DNA from: Flavobacterium phycosphaerae
GTDB lineage: Bacteria > Bacteroidota > Bacteroidia > Flavobacteriales > Flavobacteriaceae
DNA length: 64,000 bases
Assembly (NCBI RefSeq): GCF_010119235.1
Contig: NZ_JAAATZ010000001.1
Span: 2,262,501-2,326,500 of the forward strand
Reading direction: 5' to 3'
Positions within the stretch are counted from its first letter, which is position 1, and every line of letters begins with the position of its first letter. Of this stretch, positions 25,331 to 35,972 are shown piece by piece. The position numbers were made by a program, and so were the translations under genes. The notes beneath the pieces are model-generated. The model had not been told where the DNA came from, made no database searches, and was given only the letters and a program-made list of their open reading frames with translations.

Positions 25331-27430
25331 ATGAAAAAATTATCATTACTGGGGCTGTTGTTTTTTACGATTGCCATTTACGCTCAAAATGTTCAGTCAC
25401 CTTCCAAAGCCATCAATGTTGCTTTCAAACTTACTGCCGATGGTAAACCAACTTATGCGGTTACTTATAAAACCAAATCCGTTATTTTCGAAAGTAGCTT
25501 GGGTATTAAACTAAAAGAAAGTGGTGATTTAGTGGCCAATTTTGCTATCGATAGCATCAAACAGATAACTGCCAATGAAACTTGGCAGCCGGTTTTGGGA
25601 GAACAATCCAATATCAAAAACAGCTACAACGAAATGACAATTAACCTTTCGCAAATAGCTTCGGGGAGAAAACTGAATATTGTCTTTCGCGTATTTGATG
25701 AAGGTGTGGCCTTTCGCTATGAGTTTCCGAAGCAGCCCAAGCTGAATTATTTTATTGTGACCGATGAAGTTTCACAATTCAATTTGGCCGGAAATCACAA
25801 AGCATTCTGGTTTCCGGGTGATTTTGACAGTCAGGAATATCCATATACCGAAACCAAATTGTCAGAAGTAAACACTGATAATATTGATAGAAATAATGGT
25901 ATTGGTTTAAAATCTATCGCCGGAAAATATGTGATACAGTCGCCATTAATGATGAAATCAGCGGATGGATTGTATATCAATATTTTTGAAGCGGCAGTGG
26001 TGAATTATCCTGTAATGCATTTAGATTTAGTGCCAAACGAATATAAACTGACTTCTCACTTGGTTCCTAATGCGATTGGTGATAAAGCTTATTTGCAAAC
26101 ACCGTGTGTTTCGCCTTGGCGAACGATTATGATAAGCAATGACGCTCGTGATATTGTTGGTTCTAAAATGATTTTGAATTTAAATGAGCCTTGTAAACTT
26201 GAAGATACTTCCTGGATTAAACCGATGAAATACGTAGGCATTTGGTGGGAAATGCATTTAGGTAAATCAACTTGGGATTATGCCGGTTCGCAAAATGCAC
26301 AAAATGCTGCCGACGGAAAATTAAAGCCTTCAGGAAGACACGGAGCAACGACTGAAAACACTAAGCGTTATATTGACTTTGCAGCCAAAAACGGTTTTGA
26401 TGGTGTTTTGGTAGAAGGCTGGAATGTAGGCTGGGAAGATTGGTTTGGCAATTGGAAAGAAGAAGTCTTTGATTTTACTACGCCTTATCCCGATTTTGAT
26501 TTGAAAGCGGTTAACGACTATGCAAAATCCAAAGGCATAAAAATGATAATGCATCATGAAACTTCAGGTTCTGTAGCTAATTACGAAAGACATTTGGACA
26601 GAGCATTGGAATTGATGAAAAAATATGGCTATCCTGCCGCTAAATCGGGGTATGTAGGCCGAATTATACCAAGAGGTGAATACCATGACGGTCAAACAAT
26701 GGTGAACCATTTTAATTTTGTGGCCCGACGTTTTGCCGATTATAAAATGATGGTGAACTCCCACGAAAGCTCACGCCCAACGGGTTACAGTAGAACATAT
26801 CCCAATTATATAGCTGCGGAAGCGGCCCGCGGTAATGAGTTTAATGCTTGGAGTAATGGGAATCCGCCAATGCACGAAACGATTTTACCTTTTACCAGAT
26901 TACTGGGAGGTCCTATGGATTATACTCCGGGGATTTTTGAAATCAAAATGAATATTTATGATGCTACTAAAAAAGAGCAAGTACATACTACTTTGGCAAA
27001 ACAGTTGGCTTTGTATTTAACAATGTATTCTCCTTTGCAAATGGCTGCTGATTTACCTGAAAATTATGAAAAATACCCCGATGCTTTTCAGTTTATAAAA
27101 GACGTAGCGGTTGATTGGCAAGATAGTAAATACCTTGAAGCTGAGCCAGGAGATTATTTAACAGTGGCCCGAAAAGACAAACATTCTGAAAATTGGTTTT
27201 TGGGAGCCATTACAGATGAAAATGCCAGAGATACCGAAATTAAATTGGATTTTCTTTCTCCCAACAAAAAATACACAGCCACTATTTATGCTGATGGAGT
27301 AGATGCAGATTGGCAAAAAAATCCAAAATCGTATGCTATAAAAACTATACAAGTTACTTCTAAATCAAAAATTAAATTACATTTGGCTAACGGGGGAGGA
27401 ACTGCCATCAGTTTTAAACCGATCAACTAA
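25331..27430 (+). CDS. Glycoside hydrolase family 97 (SusB-like alpha-glucosidase type)
   Basis: 699 residues from the ATG at 25331, where the Sec signal peptide begins (KKLSLLGLLFFTIAIYAQ); the longer frame to 25259 adds no sensible sequence. GH97 features are the N-terminal beta-sandwich (SPSKAINVAFKLTADGKPTYAVTYK, FRVFDEGVAFRYEFP), the barrel with MKYVGIWWEMHLGKSTWDY, GFDGVLVEGWNVGWEDWFGNW and IMHHETSGSVANYERHLD, and the late LTMYSPLQMAADLPENYE. Family members remove terminal alpha-glucose or alpha-galactose in the periplasm. The neighbouring sugar MFS transporter 23 bases downstream supports glucose or maltodextrin use. No SusC/SusD pair is nearby. Confidence 0.92.
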   Translation: MKKLSLLGLLFFTIAIYAQNVQSPSKAINVAFKLTADGKPTYAVTYKTKSVIFESSLGIKLKESGDLVANFAIDSIKQITANETWQPVLGEQSNIKNSYNEMTINLSQIASGRKLNIVFRVFDEGVAFRYEFPKQPKLNYFIVTDEVSQFNLAGNHKAFWFPGDFDSQEYPYTETKLSEVNTDNIDRNNGIGLKSIAGKYVIQSPLMMKSADGLYINIFEAAVVNYPVMHLDLVPNEYKLTSHLVPNAIGDKAYLQTPCVSPWRTIMISNDARDIVGSKMILNLNEPCKLEDTSWIKPMKYVGIWWEMHLGKSTWDYAGSQNAQNAADGKLKPSGRHGATTENTKRYIDFAAKNGFDGVLVEGWNVGWEDWFGNWKEEVFDFTTPYPDFDLKAVNDYAKSKGIKMIMHHETSGSVANYERHLDRALELMKKYGYPAAKSGYVGRIIPRGEYHDGQTMVNHFNFVARRFADYKMMVNSHESSRPTGYSRTYPNYIAAEAARGNEFNAWSNGNPPMHETILPFTRLLGGPMDYTPGIFEIKMNIYDATKKEQVHTTLAKQLALYLTMYSPLQMAADLPENYEKYPDAFQFIKDVAVDWQDSKYLEAEPGDYLTVARKDKHSENWFLGAITDENARDTEIKLDFLSPNKKYTATIYADGVDADWQKNPKSYAIKTIQVTSKSKIKLHLANGGGTAISFKPIN

Positions 27431-27452
27431 ATTTAATTAACCAACCAAACTT

Positions 27453-29111
27453 ATGAGTTCAAATCATGTAAAAACCAACTACCCCGCGCTGTATACTTTG
27501 ATTACAGTATTTTTCTTTTGGGGTTTCATTGCTGCCGGAAACAGTATTTTTATTCCTTTTTGTAAAAGTTATTTTTCGTTAGATCAGTTTCAATCACAGT
27601 TAGTCGATTTTGCTTTTTATACAGCCTATTACATAGGAGCACTTTTGTTATTTGCTTTTGGCAATAGTAGTGGTAAAGATGTAGTGGGTAAATGGGGTTA
27701 CAAACGAAGTATTGTTTATGGTTTGTTGTTTTCAGCCTTAGGTGCCGGAGCCATGATTGTAGCTGTTGAAGCGAATGTTTATGCCGGAATGTTGCTAGGA
27801 TTGTTCATTGTAGCTTTAGGCTTTTCATTGCAACAAACCGCTGCACAGCCATTTGCTATTTTATTAGGAGACCCAAAAACAGGAGCAAGCCGAGTAAATT
27901 TAGGTGGTGGAATCAATTCCTTTGGAACTACTATTGGCCCTATTGTAGTGGCTTTGGCTTTATTTGGCACAGCCGCTTCGGTATCGGAAGATCAGATAAA
28001 AAACTTAGAATTAAACAAAGTTATTTTCTTGTATGTTGGCGTTGGACTGTTGTTTTTGGCAGCAGCTGCATTATTCTTTTTTTCTAAAAAAGTGCCTGAC
28101 GGTAAAGCGAATGAACCTATTGAAAAAGCAAACAAAGCCTTGAGAATGTTGGTAATTATGACCATTTTATTGGCTGCTTGTTTTGTGCCGATTTTTAAAA
28201 CCTACCAAATCGATACTGCGGCTTATGATCAAGTACAAATGGAAGGCTTGGAACAATACCGAATGTATTGGTTATTCGGTGCCTTAGCCGTTGTGGTTGG
28301 AGGATTATTATTGTCATATGCTTCTGCACAAAAGAAAGCGGAAGGTTGGGGTGCCATGCAATATCCGCAGTTGGTTTTAGGGATGTTAGCCATTTTTACT
28401 TATGTTGGTGTAGAAGTAGCCATTGGAAGTAATTTAGGAAGTTTATTGAACCTTAAAGAATTCGGTAGTCTGCAATCATCAGATATTGCCCCTTATATTT
28501 CCATGTATTGGGGAAGTTTAATGATTGGTCGTTGGGCCGGTGCCATTAGTGTTTTTAATTTAAAAGGAACTAATAAAACCATAGCCTTGATTATTATCCC
28601 GTTAATTGCCTTCGGAATTATATTGGGAGTGAACATACTTTCCGGAAAAGACATGAAGCCTTTGTATTATTATGTTTTCTGTGTGTTACTTCAAATTGGC
28701 GCTTTCTTTTTAAGTAAAGATAAACCGGCAAGAACCTTAATGATTTTTGGTAGTTTTGGAATGTTAGCTATGCTTATCGGGTTATTTTCATCGGGAACAG
28801 TTGCTATTTATGCATTCTTGGCAGGAGGATTGGCTTGTAGTATCATGTGGCCGGCTATTTTTACTTTATCGGTACTTGGTTTAGGAAAATATACTTCACA
28901 AGGTTCAGCTTTTTTAATTATGATGATTCTGGGTGGTGGTATTATTCCGCCAATTCAAGGAAAATTATCAGATATCATTGGCATTCACCAATCTTATTTT
29001 GTAGCGGTTATTTGTTTTGCTTACCTGACTTTATTTGCTGTGTTGGTAAAAGGTATTTTGAAAAAACAAAACATCGATGTGGATGATATAGAAGTAGAAG
29101 GAAGTCACTAA
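27453..29111 (+). CDS. MFS sugar transporter (FucP/glucose-galactose type)
   Basis: 552 residues, about 12-14 TM helices. Family features are the first helix with [22 protein letters not shown], then [20 protein letters not shown] (typical of the FucP branch), [19 protein letters not shown] and [16 protein letters not shown] loop plus extra helices in the middle (residues ~205-330) makes it longer than the usual ~430 residues. It probably imports the monosaccharide released by the GH97 enzyme as a proton symporter. Co-transcribed with GH97; a terminator follows 20 bases after the stop. Confidence 0.9.
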   Translation: MSSNHVKTNYPALYTLITVFFFWGFIAAGNSIFIPFCKSYFSLDQFQSQLVDFAFYTAYYIGALLLFAFGNSSGKDVVGKWGYKRSIVYGLLFSALGAGAMIVAVEANVYAGMLLGLFIVALGFSLQQTAAQPFAILLGDPKTGASRVNLGGGINSFGTTIGPIVVALALFGTAASVSEDQIKNLELNKVIFLYVGVGLLFLAAAALFFFSKKVPDGKANEPIEKANKALRMLVIMTILLAACFVPIFKTYQIDTAAYDQVQMEGLEQYRMYWLFGALAVVVGGLLLSYASAQKKAEGWGAMQYPQLVLGMLAIFTYVGVEVAIGSNLGSLLNLKEFGSLQSSDIAPYISMYWGSLMIGRWAGAISVFNLKGTNKTIALIIIPLIAFGIILGVNILSGKDMKPLYYYVFCVLLQIGAFFLSKDKPARTLMIFGSFGMLAMLIGLFSSGTVAIYAFLAGGLACSIMWPAIFTLSVLGLGKYTSQGSAFLIMMILGGGIIPPIQGKLSDIIGIHQSYFVAVICFAYLTLFAVLVKGILKKQNIDVDDIEVEGSH

Positions 29112-29132
29112 TAGTGCAATATATACAAATCA

Positions 29133-29168
29133 AAAACCCCGCATTGTCTTGCAACTTTGCGGGGTTTT
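29133..29168 (+). terminator. Terminator of the GH97-MFS operon
   Basis: AAAACCCCGCA (29133-29143) pairs with TGCGGGGTTTT (29158-29168). Confidence 0.9.
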
Positions 29169-29203
29169 CTTCATCAAAACTCTAACCAATCAAAACTAAC
29201 CTA

Positions 29204-29812
29204 TTATTTTTCATCTGCTGTTTTTGCTTTTGAACCTTCTCCTCTGTAGTAATAATTACCACCATTATTTGAAGAAGTGTAATCATCATCATCACGGTCG
29301 TTGTCATAGTTATAAGAATAACCGTAACTTCCCCAACCTTTGATTTTACCTACCATGTCTACAATATCGCCTCTGTAATTGTACACAATTCGCATTCCGC
29401 CAATTTGTGTTAAAGCGTGTCGGTTGTATTTCATATAAACACTGCCAATTCGATTTACCCTATCTCTTGAATCATAGTTGATAAACGTGTTACCAATTCT
29501 TCTTACTCTACCGAAACTATCGTGCTCTATAAGAACACCATAATTTACTGGTCTTCGGGCTGCCGTTTTCGCTTCTCTTTTTCCGGCGGTTCTATAATAG
29601 TAGTCCCCTTGGCTGTCTTGTGGACGGGTATTAAAATCAAAGTCACCATTTGGAAAAACGAAAAACTCAATGCCTCTTTCTGTAAACGAGATTGGCTCGT
29701 CGAAACTATAACGGTTTCTTCTTTCCTCACCAGAAGTGTTTTTGGCTTCTGATGCTTTCGCTGCATTTCCTAACAGTAAAATTCCAGCTACTAAAAGTGT
29801 AATTTTTTTCAT
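29204..29812 (-). CDS. Secreted/periplasmic protein of unknown function
   Basis: 202 residues from the ATG at 29812; the frame extends to 29968, but the signal peptide (KKITLLVAGILLLGNAAKASE) begins here. The central region has three tandem beta-type units (FGRVRRIGNTFINYDSRDR, VNRIGSVYMKYNRHAL, TQIGGMRIVYNYRGDI), loosely like YD repeats. The tail is Asp/Tyr/Asn-rich (YNYDNDRDDDDY). It resembles uncharacterised flavobacterial exported proteins. It is transcribed alone, convergent with the MFS operon. Confidence 0.75.
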   Translation of the reverse strand: MKKITLLVAGILLLGNAAKASEAKNTSGEERRNRYSFDEPISFTERGIEFFVFPNGDFDFNTRPQDSQGDYYYRTAGKREAKTAARRPVNYGVLIEHDSFGRVRRIGNTFINYDSRDRVNRIGSVYMKYNRHALTQIGGMRIVYNYRGDIVDMVGKIKGWGSYGYSYNYDNDRDDDDYTSSNNGGNYYYRGEGSKAKTADEK

Positions 29813-30045
29813 AATCATGCGTATTTGAGTTTTTTGCTTACTCTTTCGATTTTCAGCTTCTTCGAACAGAAAAGGTTTCTGTTGTTTAGGGTATTTCAAT
29901 ACGTGTGCCACAATACCAAATTCAATTCTTAAGGTTTGATTAATATAATTTAAATGCAAGAAATTCAAATGATTAGAAAGGTTAGACTAGTGCGAGTTTA
30001 TCAGATTAAAATACTCGACTATCAAAAATGGTATTGTTTTTTTAG

Positions 30046-30053
30046 TACATTTG
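30046..30053 (+). promoter_or_regulatory. -7 promoter element of the M28 peptidase gene
   Basis: TACATTTG, 45-52 bases upstream of the ATG at 30098. Confidence 0.5.
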
Positions 30054-30097
30054 GGACCAATTAGTAAACGAATACCACAAAATATTTGATAGCCACA

Positions 30098-31285
30098 ATG
30101 AAAAACCTACTATTTTCATTTTCTTTATTACTGCTAACGGCAACGAGTTTTGCCCAAGAGTTTATTCCTTATTATGGCAGTATAGTTGAACAATGTTCAC
30201 AAACCAACATCACTACAAATTTAACCGAATACCAAAATTTAGGTTTAAAAAAGCGTGGCACACCTGCTTTGCAAAACACACTCGATTGGTTAAAAAATAA
30301 ATACTTGAGCTATGGTTATACAACGAGTCAAATTCAGGAAGACTCCTATACTTATTCCGGTTCTACCGCTGTTTGTAAAAATTTGATTGTTACCAAAATT
30401 GGAACACTATATCCGGATACTTATTTGATTGTTTGTGGTCACTATGACTCTACCGGGGGCACAGGAACCAATGATAATGGTAGCGGTTTGGTTTCTATAC
30501 TGGAAATCGCTCGATTATTGCAAAATATACCAACCGAGTATTCTATAAAATTCATCAATTTTAGTGGAGAGGAAGACGGTTTAAAAGGAAGTCAGCATTT
30601 TGTTTCCTCTGTTGTAAACGGAACTACTCCAAAAATGGATATCCGTTTGGTCTTTAATTTGGATGAAGTGGGTGGCGTAGCGGGCATGACAAATGATACC
30701 ATCACTTGTGAAAGAGACACCAGTAATTCTCCTTCAACCAACAATTTGCTATCCAGCACTATGACTAATGAGTTAATGACTTGTGTTTCCTTATATTCTC
30801 CTTTGAGCGCTTATTTATCTTATGCTTATGCTTCGGATTATATGTCTTTTCAAAGCAATAACGAAATCATCACCGGTTTTTTTGAAACCAATGAAACGAC
30901 ACACAAGCACACCAATACCGATTTACTTATTTATATGGATACCGTATACAATTATAATGTGGCTAAAGCTGCTATTGGTGCCACGATGCATTTTGCCAAA
31001 GCCAGTACTTCGGCTTTAGTAAATCAAAATTTTCAGAGTGATTATCAAGTGAGTTTTTATCCCAGTCCGGCCAAAGATACTTTGAATATTAACATCGGAA
31101 CTATAACTGATTCAGCTTACACTTTTTCACTGATTGATGCACAAGGGAAAGAAGTTTTGCATAAACAAATTGAAAATGCTCATTTAATAGAATCCATTCC
31201 ATTACAAGGTTTGGCTGGCGGAATGTACTTAGCCATTTTGCAGACAAATACTAAGAAAATCACCAAGAAAATTATTGTAGAATAA
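30098..31285 (+). CDS. Secreted M28-family metallopeptidase with T9SS type A signal
   Basis: 395 residues from the ATG at 30098, which starts the signal peptide (KNLLFSFSLLLLTATSFAQ). The di-zinc aminopeptidase motifs are VCGHYDSTGG (His and Asp ligands), TNDNGSGL (bridging Asp), FSGEEDGLKGS (catalytic Glu then Glu ligand), NLDEVGG (Asp) and THKHTNTD (His). After ~residue 315 comes the type A sorting domain: VSFYPSPAKDTLNI, LIDAQGKEVLH, GMYLAILQTNTKKITKKIIVE. It is expected to be an extracellular aminopeptidase exported through the outer membrane. Single gene with its own terminator. Confidence 0.93.
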   Translation: MKNLLFSFSLLLLTATSFAQEFIPYYGSIVEQCSQTNITTNLTEYQNLGLKKRGTPALQNTLDWLKNKYLSYGYTTSQIQEDSYTYSGSTAVCKNLIVTKIGTLYPDTYLIVCGHYDSTGGTGTNDNGSGLVSILEIARLLQNIPTEYSIKFINFSGEEDGLKGSQHFVSSVVNGTTPKMDIRLVFNLDEVGGVAGMTNDTITCERDTSNSPSTNNLLSSTMTNELMTCVSLYSPLSAYLSYAYASDYMSFQSNNEIITGFFETNETTHKHTNTDLLIYMDTVYNYNVAKAAIGATMHFAKASTSALVNQNFQSDYQVSFYPSPAKDTLNINIGTITDSAYTFSLIDAQGKEVLHKQIENAHLIESIPLQGLAGGMYLAILQTNTKKITKKIIVE

Positions 31286-31302
31286 TTTCAAATTAGAGAT
31301 AA

Positions 31303-31333
31303 AAAAAAGCCTTCTGAAATAAAAGGCTTTTTT
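31303..31333 (+). terminator. Terminator between M28 peptidase and uvrA (convergent)
   Basis: AAAAAAGCCTT (31303-31313) pairs with AAGGCTTTTTT (31323-31333), with A- and T-runs on both sides, so it can serve both genes. Confidence 0.85.
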
Positions 31334-31336
31334 ATT

Positions 31337-34126
31337 TTACAGTTTATCTTTCAAATAAAAACCGGTAACTGATTTTTTATTTTTTATAATTTCTTCCGGA
31401 GTTCCTACAGCCAGTAACTGTCCACCATTTTCACCACCTTCCGGACCCAAATCAATAATCCAGTCGGCACATTTGATTAAATCTAAATTATGTTCAATAA
31501 CAATAATAGAATGTCCTTTTTCAAGTAAGGCATCAAAGGAAGCCAATAATTTTTTAATGTCATGAAAATGTAAGCCGGTTGTAGGTTCGTCAAAAACAAA
31601 TAGTGCTTTTTCTTTGGTAACTCCTTTTACTAAAAAGGAAGCCAATTTGATTCGCTGTGCTTCACCACCCGAAAGGGTAGAAGAGGATTGTCCTAATTGT
31701 ACATAGCCCAAACCAACATCCTGTAAAGGTTGCAGTTTTTGTGTGATTTTGGTTTGTTTGTTTTCGGCAAAAAAAGCAATGGCATCATCAATGGTCATCG
31801 TTAGGATATCATCAATGTTTTTGCCTTCAAAGGCCACCTCTAAGACTTCTTTCTTAAAACGTTTTCCGCCACAAGTATCACAAGGTAAGGAAACATCGGC
31901 CATGAAAACCATCTCTACGTTTATCGAACCTTCTCCTTTACAAGTTTCACATCGACCTCCATCCACATTAAAAGAGAAATGCTTGGCCTGGTAACCACGA
32001 AGTTTAGACAATTTTTCTTTGGCATATAAATCCCGGATATCATCATACGCTTTAATATAGGTCACCGGATTGGAACGTGAACTTCTTCCAATAGGGTTTT
32101 GATCTACATATTCAATGTGCTTGATATGCGAAAAACTTCCTTTCATTTCAGTAAACTGTCCGGCTTTGTCTCCTATACCTTCCAATTTTTTCTGCATGGC
32201 CGGGAATAAAATTTTCTTTACCAAAGTACTTTTTCCACTGCCGGAAACTCCGGTAATAACGGTCAAGCTTTCTAAAGGGAAAGCCACATCTACATTTTGC
32301 AAATTGTTTTCGCGGGCTCCTTTTATTTCAATAAAATTGTTTGATTTACGTCTTTTCTTCGGAATCGAAATTGCTAATTGTCCGTTCAAATATTGAGCCG
32401 TTAAAGAATCCGATTTCAGGATTTCATCAAAGGTTCCTTCGGCTACCAATTCTCCTCCAAACGTTCCGGCTTCCGGACCTATATCAATAATTCTGTCTGC
32501 AGCTTTCATAATATCTTCATCATGCTCAACCACAATGACGGTGTTCCCTAAATCGCGTAGATTTTTCAAAACCTTAATCAAACGCTCGGTATCTTTTGGG
32601 TGTAAACCAATACTGGGTTCGTCTAAAATATACATCGAACCTACCAAACTGCTTCCCAAAGAAGTTGCTAAGTTAATTCGCTGTGATTCTCCTCCGGAAA
32701 GAGTGGCTGAGTTTCGATTCAATGTCAGATAATCCAAACCTACATCACTCAAGAAAGCCAGGCGGTTGTTGATTTCAATCAAAAGACGCTTAGCCACTTT
32801 AGCATCATACTCCGATAAATTTAATTCATTGAAAAACGGAATCAATCTTTTGATAGACAGGTCTACCAATTCGGAAATAGTTTTGCCTCCAACGGTGATA
32901 TAATTCGCCTCTTTGCGCAAACGCTTGCCTTTACAAGTGGTGCATTTGGTTTTACCACGATAACGCGATAACATCACGCGATTCTGAATTTTATAGTTTT
33001 TCTCCTCTAGTTCCTGAAAGAAATCGTCTAAGCCGGTAAAGAATTTGTTGCCTTTCCAAACCAAGTCTTTTTGTGCTTCTGTTAGTTCAAAGTATGGTTT
33101 GTGAATGGGGAAATCAAATTTATAGGCATTGTTTACCAACTGGTCGCGGTACCAACTCATGCTTTCGCCACGCCAAGGATAAATAGCATTTTCATACACG
33201 GAAAGCGCTGTATTAGGAATTACTAATTCATCATCAATACCAATAATATTGCCATACCCTTCACAAGTTGGGCAAGCACCATAAGGATTGTTGAAACTGA
33301 ACAGGTGAATATTAGGTTCTAAAAAAGTAATGCCGTCCAGTTCAAAATTGGCACTGAATTTTAATCGCTTCTTACTATCTAATTCCTGTAAATAGCAAAC
33401 ACCTTTACCTTCAAAGAAAGCGGTTTGCACGGCATCAGCCAATCGATTGTAAAAATCTTCTTCGTCCTTAACAACGATACGGTCGATGATTAGTAAAATG
33501 TCTTTGTTATCTAACGAGTGTTGGTCGATTTCATCCAAACGGACCATTTCGTTGTTGACCAAAATACGCGCAAAACCTTGTTGTAAAAGCACTTTAAGCT
33601 TGTCTTCCAGTTTTCGACCTTCTTCTAAATGAATAGGAGAAAGGAGTAACCATTTGCTGTCTAATGCAAAAGTTGTAACGGTTTTAACTACATCGGAAAC
33701 GGTATCTTTTTTTACTTCATTGCCGGATACCGGAGAAAAAGTTTTCCCGATTCGGGCAAAAAGCAGTTTTAAGTAATCATAAATTTCGGTAGAGGTTCCA
33801 ACGGTTGAACGGGCATTGGTGGTATTCACTTTCTGCTCAATGGCAATGGCCGGAGCAATGCCTTTGATGTATTCTACTTTGGGTTTGTCCAACCTTCCTA
33901 AAAACTGACGCGCATAAGAAGATAAACTCTCTACATAACGACGTTGTCCTTCTGCATAAAGCGTATCAAAGGCCAAACTTGATTTTCCGGATCCCGAAAG
34001 ACCGGTGATAACCACCAATTCATTTCGCGGAATAACAACATCCAAATTTTTTAGATTGTGTATTTGAGCCCCCTTGATGAGGATGTTTTTTTTAGGTTCT
34101 AATGTGGCAATATCAGTACTTTTCAT
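31337..34126 (-). CDS. uvrA: Excinuclease ABC subunit A
   Basis: DNA-damage recognition ATPase of nucleotide excision repair. 929 residues from ATG at 34126; the frame reaches 34150, but the promoter element at 34148 excludes it. Two ABC modules: Walker [10 protein letters not shown] and GVSGSGKST, signatures [10 protein letters not shown] and [10 protein letters not shown], Walker [13 protein letters not shown] and [12 protein letters not shown]. Zinc motifs CPTCEGYG with CTTCKGKR, and CETCKGEG with CDTCGGKR, are complete. Monocistronic. Confidence 0.97.
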   Translation of the reverse strand: MKSTDIATLEPKKNILIKGAQIHNLKNLDVVIPRNELVVITGLSGSGKSSLAFDTLYAEGQRRYVESLSSYARQFLGRLDKPKVEYIKGIAPAIAIEQKVNTTNARSTVGTSTEIYDYLKLLFARIGKTFSPVSGNEVKKDTVSDVVKTVTTFALDSKWLLLSPIHLEEGRKLEDKLKVLLQQGFARILVNNEMVRLDEIDQHSLDNKDILLIIDRIVVKDEEDFYNRLADAVQTAFFEGKGVCYLQELDSKKRLKFSANFELDGITFLEPNIHLFSFNNPYGACPTCEGYGNIIGIDDELVIPNTALSVYENAIYPWRGESMSWYRDQLVNNAYKFDFPIHKPYFELTEAQKDLVWKGNKFFTGLDDFFQELEEKNYKIQNRVMLSRYRGKTKCTTCKGKRLRKEANYITVGGKTISELVDLSIKRLIPFFNELNLSEYDAKVAKRLLIEINNRLAFLSDVGLDYLTLNRNSATLSGGESQRINLATSLGSSLVGSMYILDEPSIGLHPKDTERLIKVLKNLRDLGNTVIVVEHDEDIMKAADRIIDIGPEAGTFGGELVAEGTFDEILKSDSLTAQYLNGQLAISIPKKRRKSNNFIEIKGARENNLQNVDVAFPLESLTVITGVSGSGKSTLVKKILFPAMQKKLEGIGDKAGQFTEMKGSFSHIKHIEYVDQNPIGRSSRSNPVTYIKAYDDIRDLYAKEKLSKLRGYQAKHFSFNVDGGRCETCKGEGSINVEMVFMADVSLPCDTCGGKRFKKEVLEVAFEGKNIDDILTMTIDDAIAFFAENKQTKITQKLQPLQDVGLGYVQLGQSSSTLSGGEAQRIKLASFLVKGVTKEKALFVFDEPTTGLHFHDIKKLLASFDALLEKGHSIIVIEHNLDLIKCADWIIDLGPEGGENGGQLLAVGTPEEIIKNKKSVTGFYLKDKL

Positions 34127-34147
34127 AGCAAAAAAAGGGAATGAGCA

Positions 34148-34155
34148 CAAAGATA
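34148..34155 (-). promoter_or_regulatory. -7 promoter element of uvrA
   Basis: TATCTTTG on the minus strand, 22-29 bases upstream of the chosen ATG; it decides the start. I saw no LexA-like box beside it. Confidence 0.6.
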
Positions 34156-34383
34156 ATCAATTCGTATTGGTATTAAAATTATATCGATAACCGAATTTAA
34201 GCAACAGTGTTTAAAGGTCTAATTTGAGTTTTTTTGTTAATTTTTCAATTTAAATTTGTTTATTTGTTTAAAATTATGTTAAATTTGGTTCATAATTAAT
34301 TCACAAACAATAGTTAGCCTATAGCAAAAAATTACTTTTTAGATTAAAAACTCTCTTTTTAACCCTTACTAAAAGGTAATATT

Positions 34384-34971
34384 ATGGCTAAATCACAACT
34401 TCCTGATGCTTTATTAGTGGATAAGTACATTGCCGGCGATGAAAACGCTTTGGCTATACTTGTAACCCGACACCAATCCAAAATTTACGGCTACATCTAT
34501 TCCAAAGTTTCGGACAGAGATGTGACGGAGGACATTTTCCAGGAAACTTTTTTCAAAGTTATCCATACGCTGAAAACTAAAAAGTACTACAACGAAGAAG
34601 GCAAGTTCTTGTCATGGGTTTTACGGATTGCCAGTAATTTGATTATTGACAAATTCAGAAACGACAAAAAAATGCCTTTGAACCGTGATACTGATGAGAT
34701 ATCTGTTTTTTCAAGAATTAAAGACAATGCTTTAAATGTTGAAACCCGTATGATAAAAAATCAGGTGGAAATTGATTTAAAAAACATCATCGAAGAATTG
34801 CCTCACGATCAAAAAGAAGTGATTATGATGCGCTATTATTTAGACATGAGTTTTAAAGAAATCTCAGATTATACAGGGGTTAGCGTTAACACTACCTTAG
34901 GCAGAATGCGTTATGCCATGACCAATCTCAGAAAAGTAATTGAAAAAAATAAAATTTATTTGCCTTCGTAG
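34384..34971 (+). CDS. ECF-type sigma-70 family RNA polymerase sigma factor
   Basis: 195 residues. Region 2 is DVTEDIFQETFFKVIHTL and FLSWVLRIASNLIIDKFRNDKK; region 4 is ELPHDQKEVIMMRYYLDMSFKEISDYTGVSVNTTLGRMRYAMTNLRK with a clear helix-turn-helix. No anti-sigma factor gene is adjacent. The long AT-rich leader (34156-34383) shows no ORF. It is followed 56 bases later by a 47-residue ORF before the terminator, and the two are probably one transcript. This sigma/short-protein pairing resembles a conserved flavobacterial arrangement, but the regulon cannot be inferred. Confidence 0.92.
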   Translation: MAKSQLPDALLVDKYIAGDENALAILVTRHQSKIYGYIYSKVSDRDVTEDIFQETFFKVIHTLKTKKYYNEEGKFLSWVLRIASNLIIDKFRNDKKMPLNRDTDEISVFSRIKDNALNVETRMIKNQVEIDLKNIIEELPHDQKEVIMMRYYLDMSFKEISDYTGVSVNTTLGRMRYAMTNLRKVIEKNKIYLPS

Positions 34972-35027
34972 ACAATAAAGGAGATTTTTTTGCGTTATAG
35001 ATATAACTAAACCAATTTATAGTTTCT

Positions 35028-35171
35028 ATGGCAAAACTTTACTCTAAACGAAAATTAGCAAAAACAACAATGTTACCCAAAAAAGAAACAATACGATTAA
35101 TACTTCAATATTCTTGTGCATTGAGTATTATGAAAGTGGGGAATATGAACTTCGAAACTATTGCTAATTAG
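35028..35171 (+). CDS. Small conserved-looking protein, 47 residues
   Basis: ATG at 35028, stop TAG at 35169. The sequence includes LPKKETIRLILQYSCALSI and ends NMNFETIAN. The pattern PxKETIxxxLxYSxAL...FExIxN looks like a family of short Bacteroidota proteins I have seen annotated as hypothetical. The upstream gene is the sigma factor and the terminator starts one base after the stop, which supports it as a real gene. No function is known to me. Confidence 0.5.
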   Translation: MAKLYSKRKLAKTTMLPKKETIRLILQYSCALSIMKVGNMNFETIAN

Positions 35172-35172
35172 T

Positions 35173-35203
35173 AAACCGCCCAATAAATTTTATTGGGCGG
35201 TTT
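35173..35203 (+). terminator. Terminator after sigma factor unit (convergent with TIGR02757 gene)
   Basis: AAACCGCCCAATA (35173-35185) pairs with TATTGGGCGGTTT (35191-35203), a 13-bp perfect stem. Confidence 0.92.
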
Positions 35204-35207
35204 GTTT

Positions 35208-35972
35208 TTAAAATCCTTCGAAAACGCCTAGTCCAAAAAGTGCAAAATCGTATTTGACCGGATCGTTGGCATCCATTTCGCGTAATGCAGTATCTAATTC
35301 CAACAATGCTTTGCCGTCATTTTGCTTTCGAGAGAGCAGCCCGAGTTTTCGTGCAACATTGCCTGAATGTACATCCAATGGGCAGGAGAGTGCTGCAGTA
35401 GGAATGCTTTTCCAAAGACCAAAATCCACTCCTTTATGGTCATTCCTAACCATCCATCTTAAATACATGTTTAAACGTTTTGCCGCCGAGCCGCTATTGG
35501 GATCAGAAATGTGTTTGGTGGTTCGCTGCTGGTGATTGACTTCGAAAAACAACTTTTTAAATACGGAAATACTATCCTGCATTGAAAGTGCTTGCTGATT
35601 TTTGGCGAAAGCCATTTCTAAACCACTATGATTGGTGTAAAGGTTTTGCAATCCTTTCATAAATGTGATGCAGTCTTGACCATTAAAAGTGCGGTGTACA
35701 AAAGTTTCCAGTGATTCTAAATGATGCTCCTGATGACTCATCACAAAGTCATAAGGCGAATTGCCCAACAGCTCCATTAGTTTTTGGGCATTATTAATAA
35801 TCATTTTGCGATTCCCCCAAGCTATGGTTGCTGTTAGGAAACCGGCAATTTCTATGTCTTCTTTCAGTGAAAATTGATGCGGAATCTGTATCGGATCACT
35901 TTCAATAAATTTCGGATTATTATAGAGCAGTACTTTTTCATCCAGAAAATCTTTGAGCTCTGTTTTAGTCAT
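35208..35972 (-). CDS. TIGR02757 (DUF2400) family protein
   Basis: 254 residues, cytoplasmic. Family pieces seen: FLDEKVLLYNNPKFIESDPIQIPHQF at the start, FLTATIAWGNRKMIINNAQKLM, NGQDCITFMKGLQNLY, KRLNMYLRWMVRNDHKGVDFGLW, and PLDVHSGNVARKLGLL. The helical layout recalls HhH-type DNA glycosylases, but no biochemical role is established. It overlaps the upstream membrane protein gene by 8 bases and is last in a lolD-like operon. Confidence 0.88.
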   Translation of the reverse strand: MTKTELKDFLDEKVLLYNNPKFIESDPIQIPHQFSLKEDIEIAGFLTATIAWGNRKMIINNAQKLMELLGNSPYDFVMSHQEHHLESLETFVHRTFNGQDCITFMKGLQNLYTNHSGLEMAFAKNQQALSMQDSISVFKKLFFEVNHQQRTTKHISDPNSGSAAKRLNMYLRWMVRNDHKGVDFGLWKSIPTAALSCPLDVHSGNVARKLGLLSRKQNDGKALLELDTALREMDANDPVKYDFALFGLGVFEGF

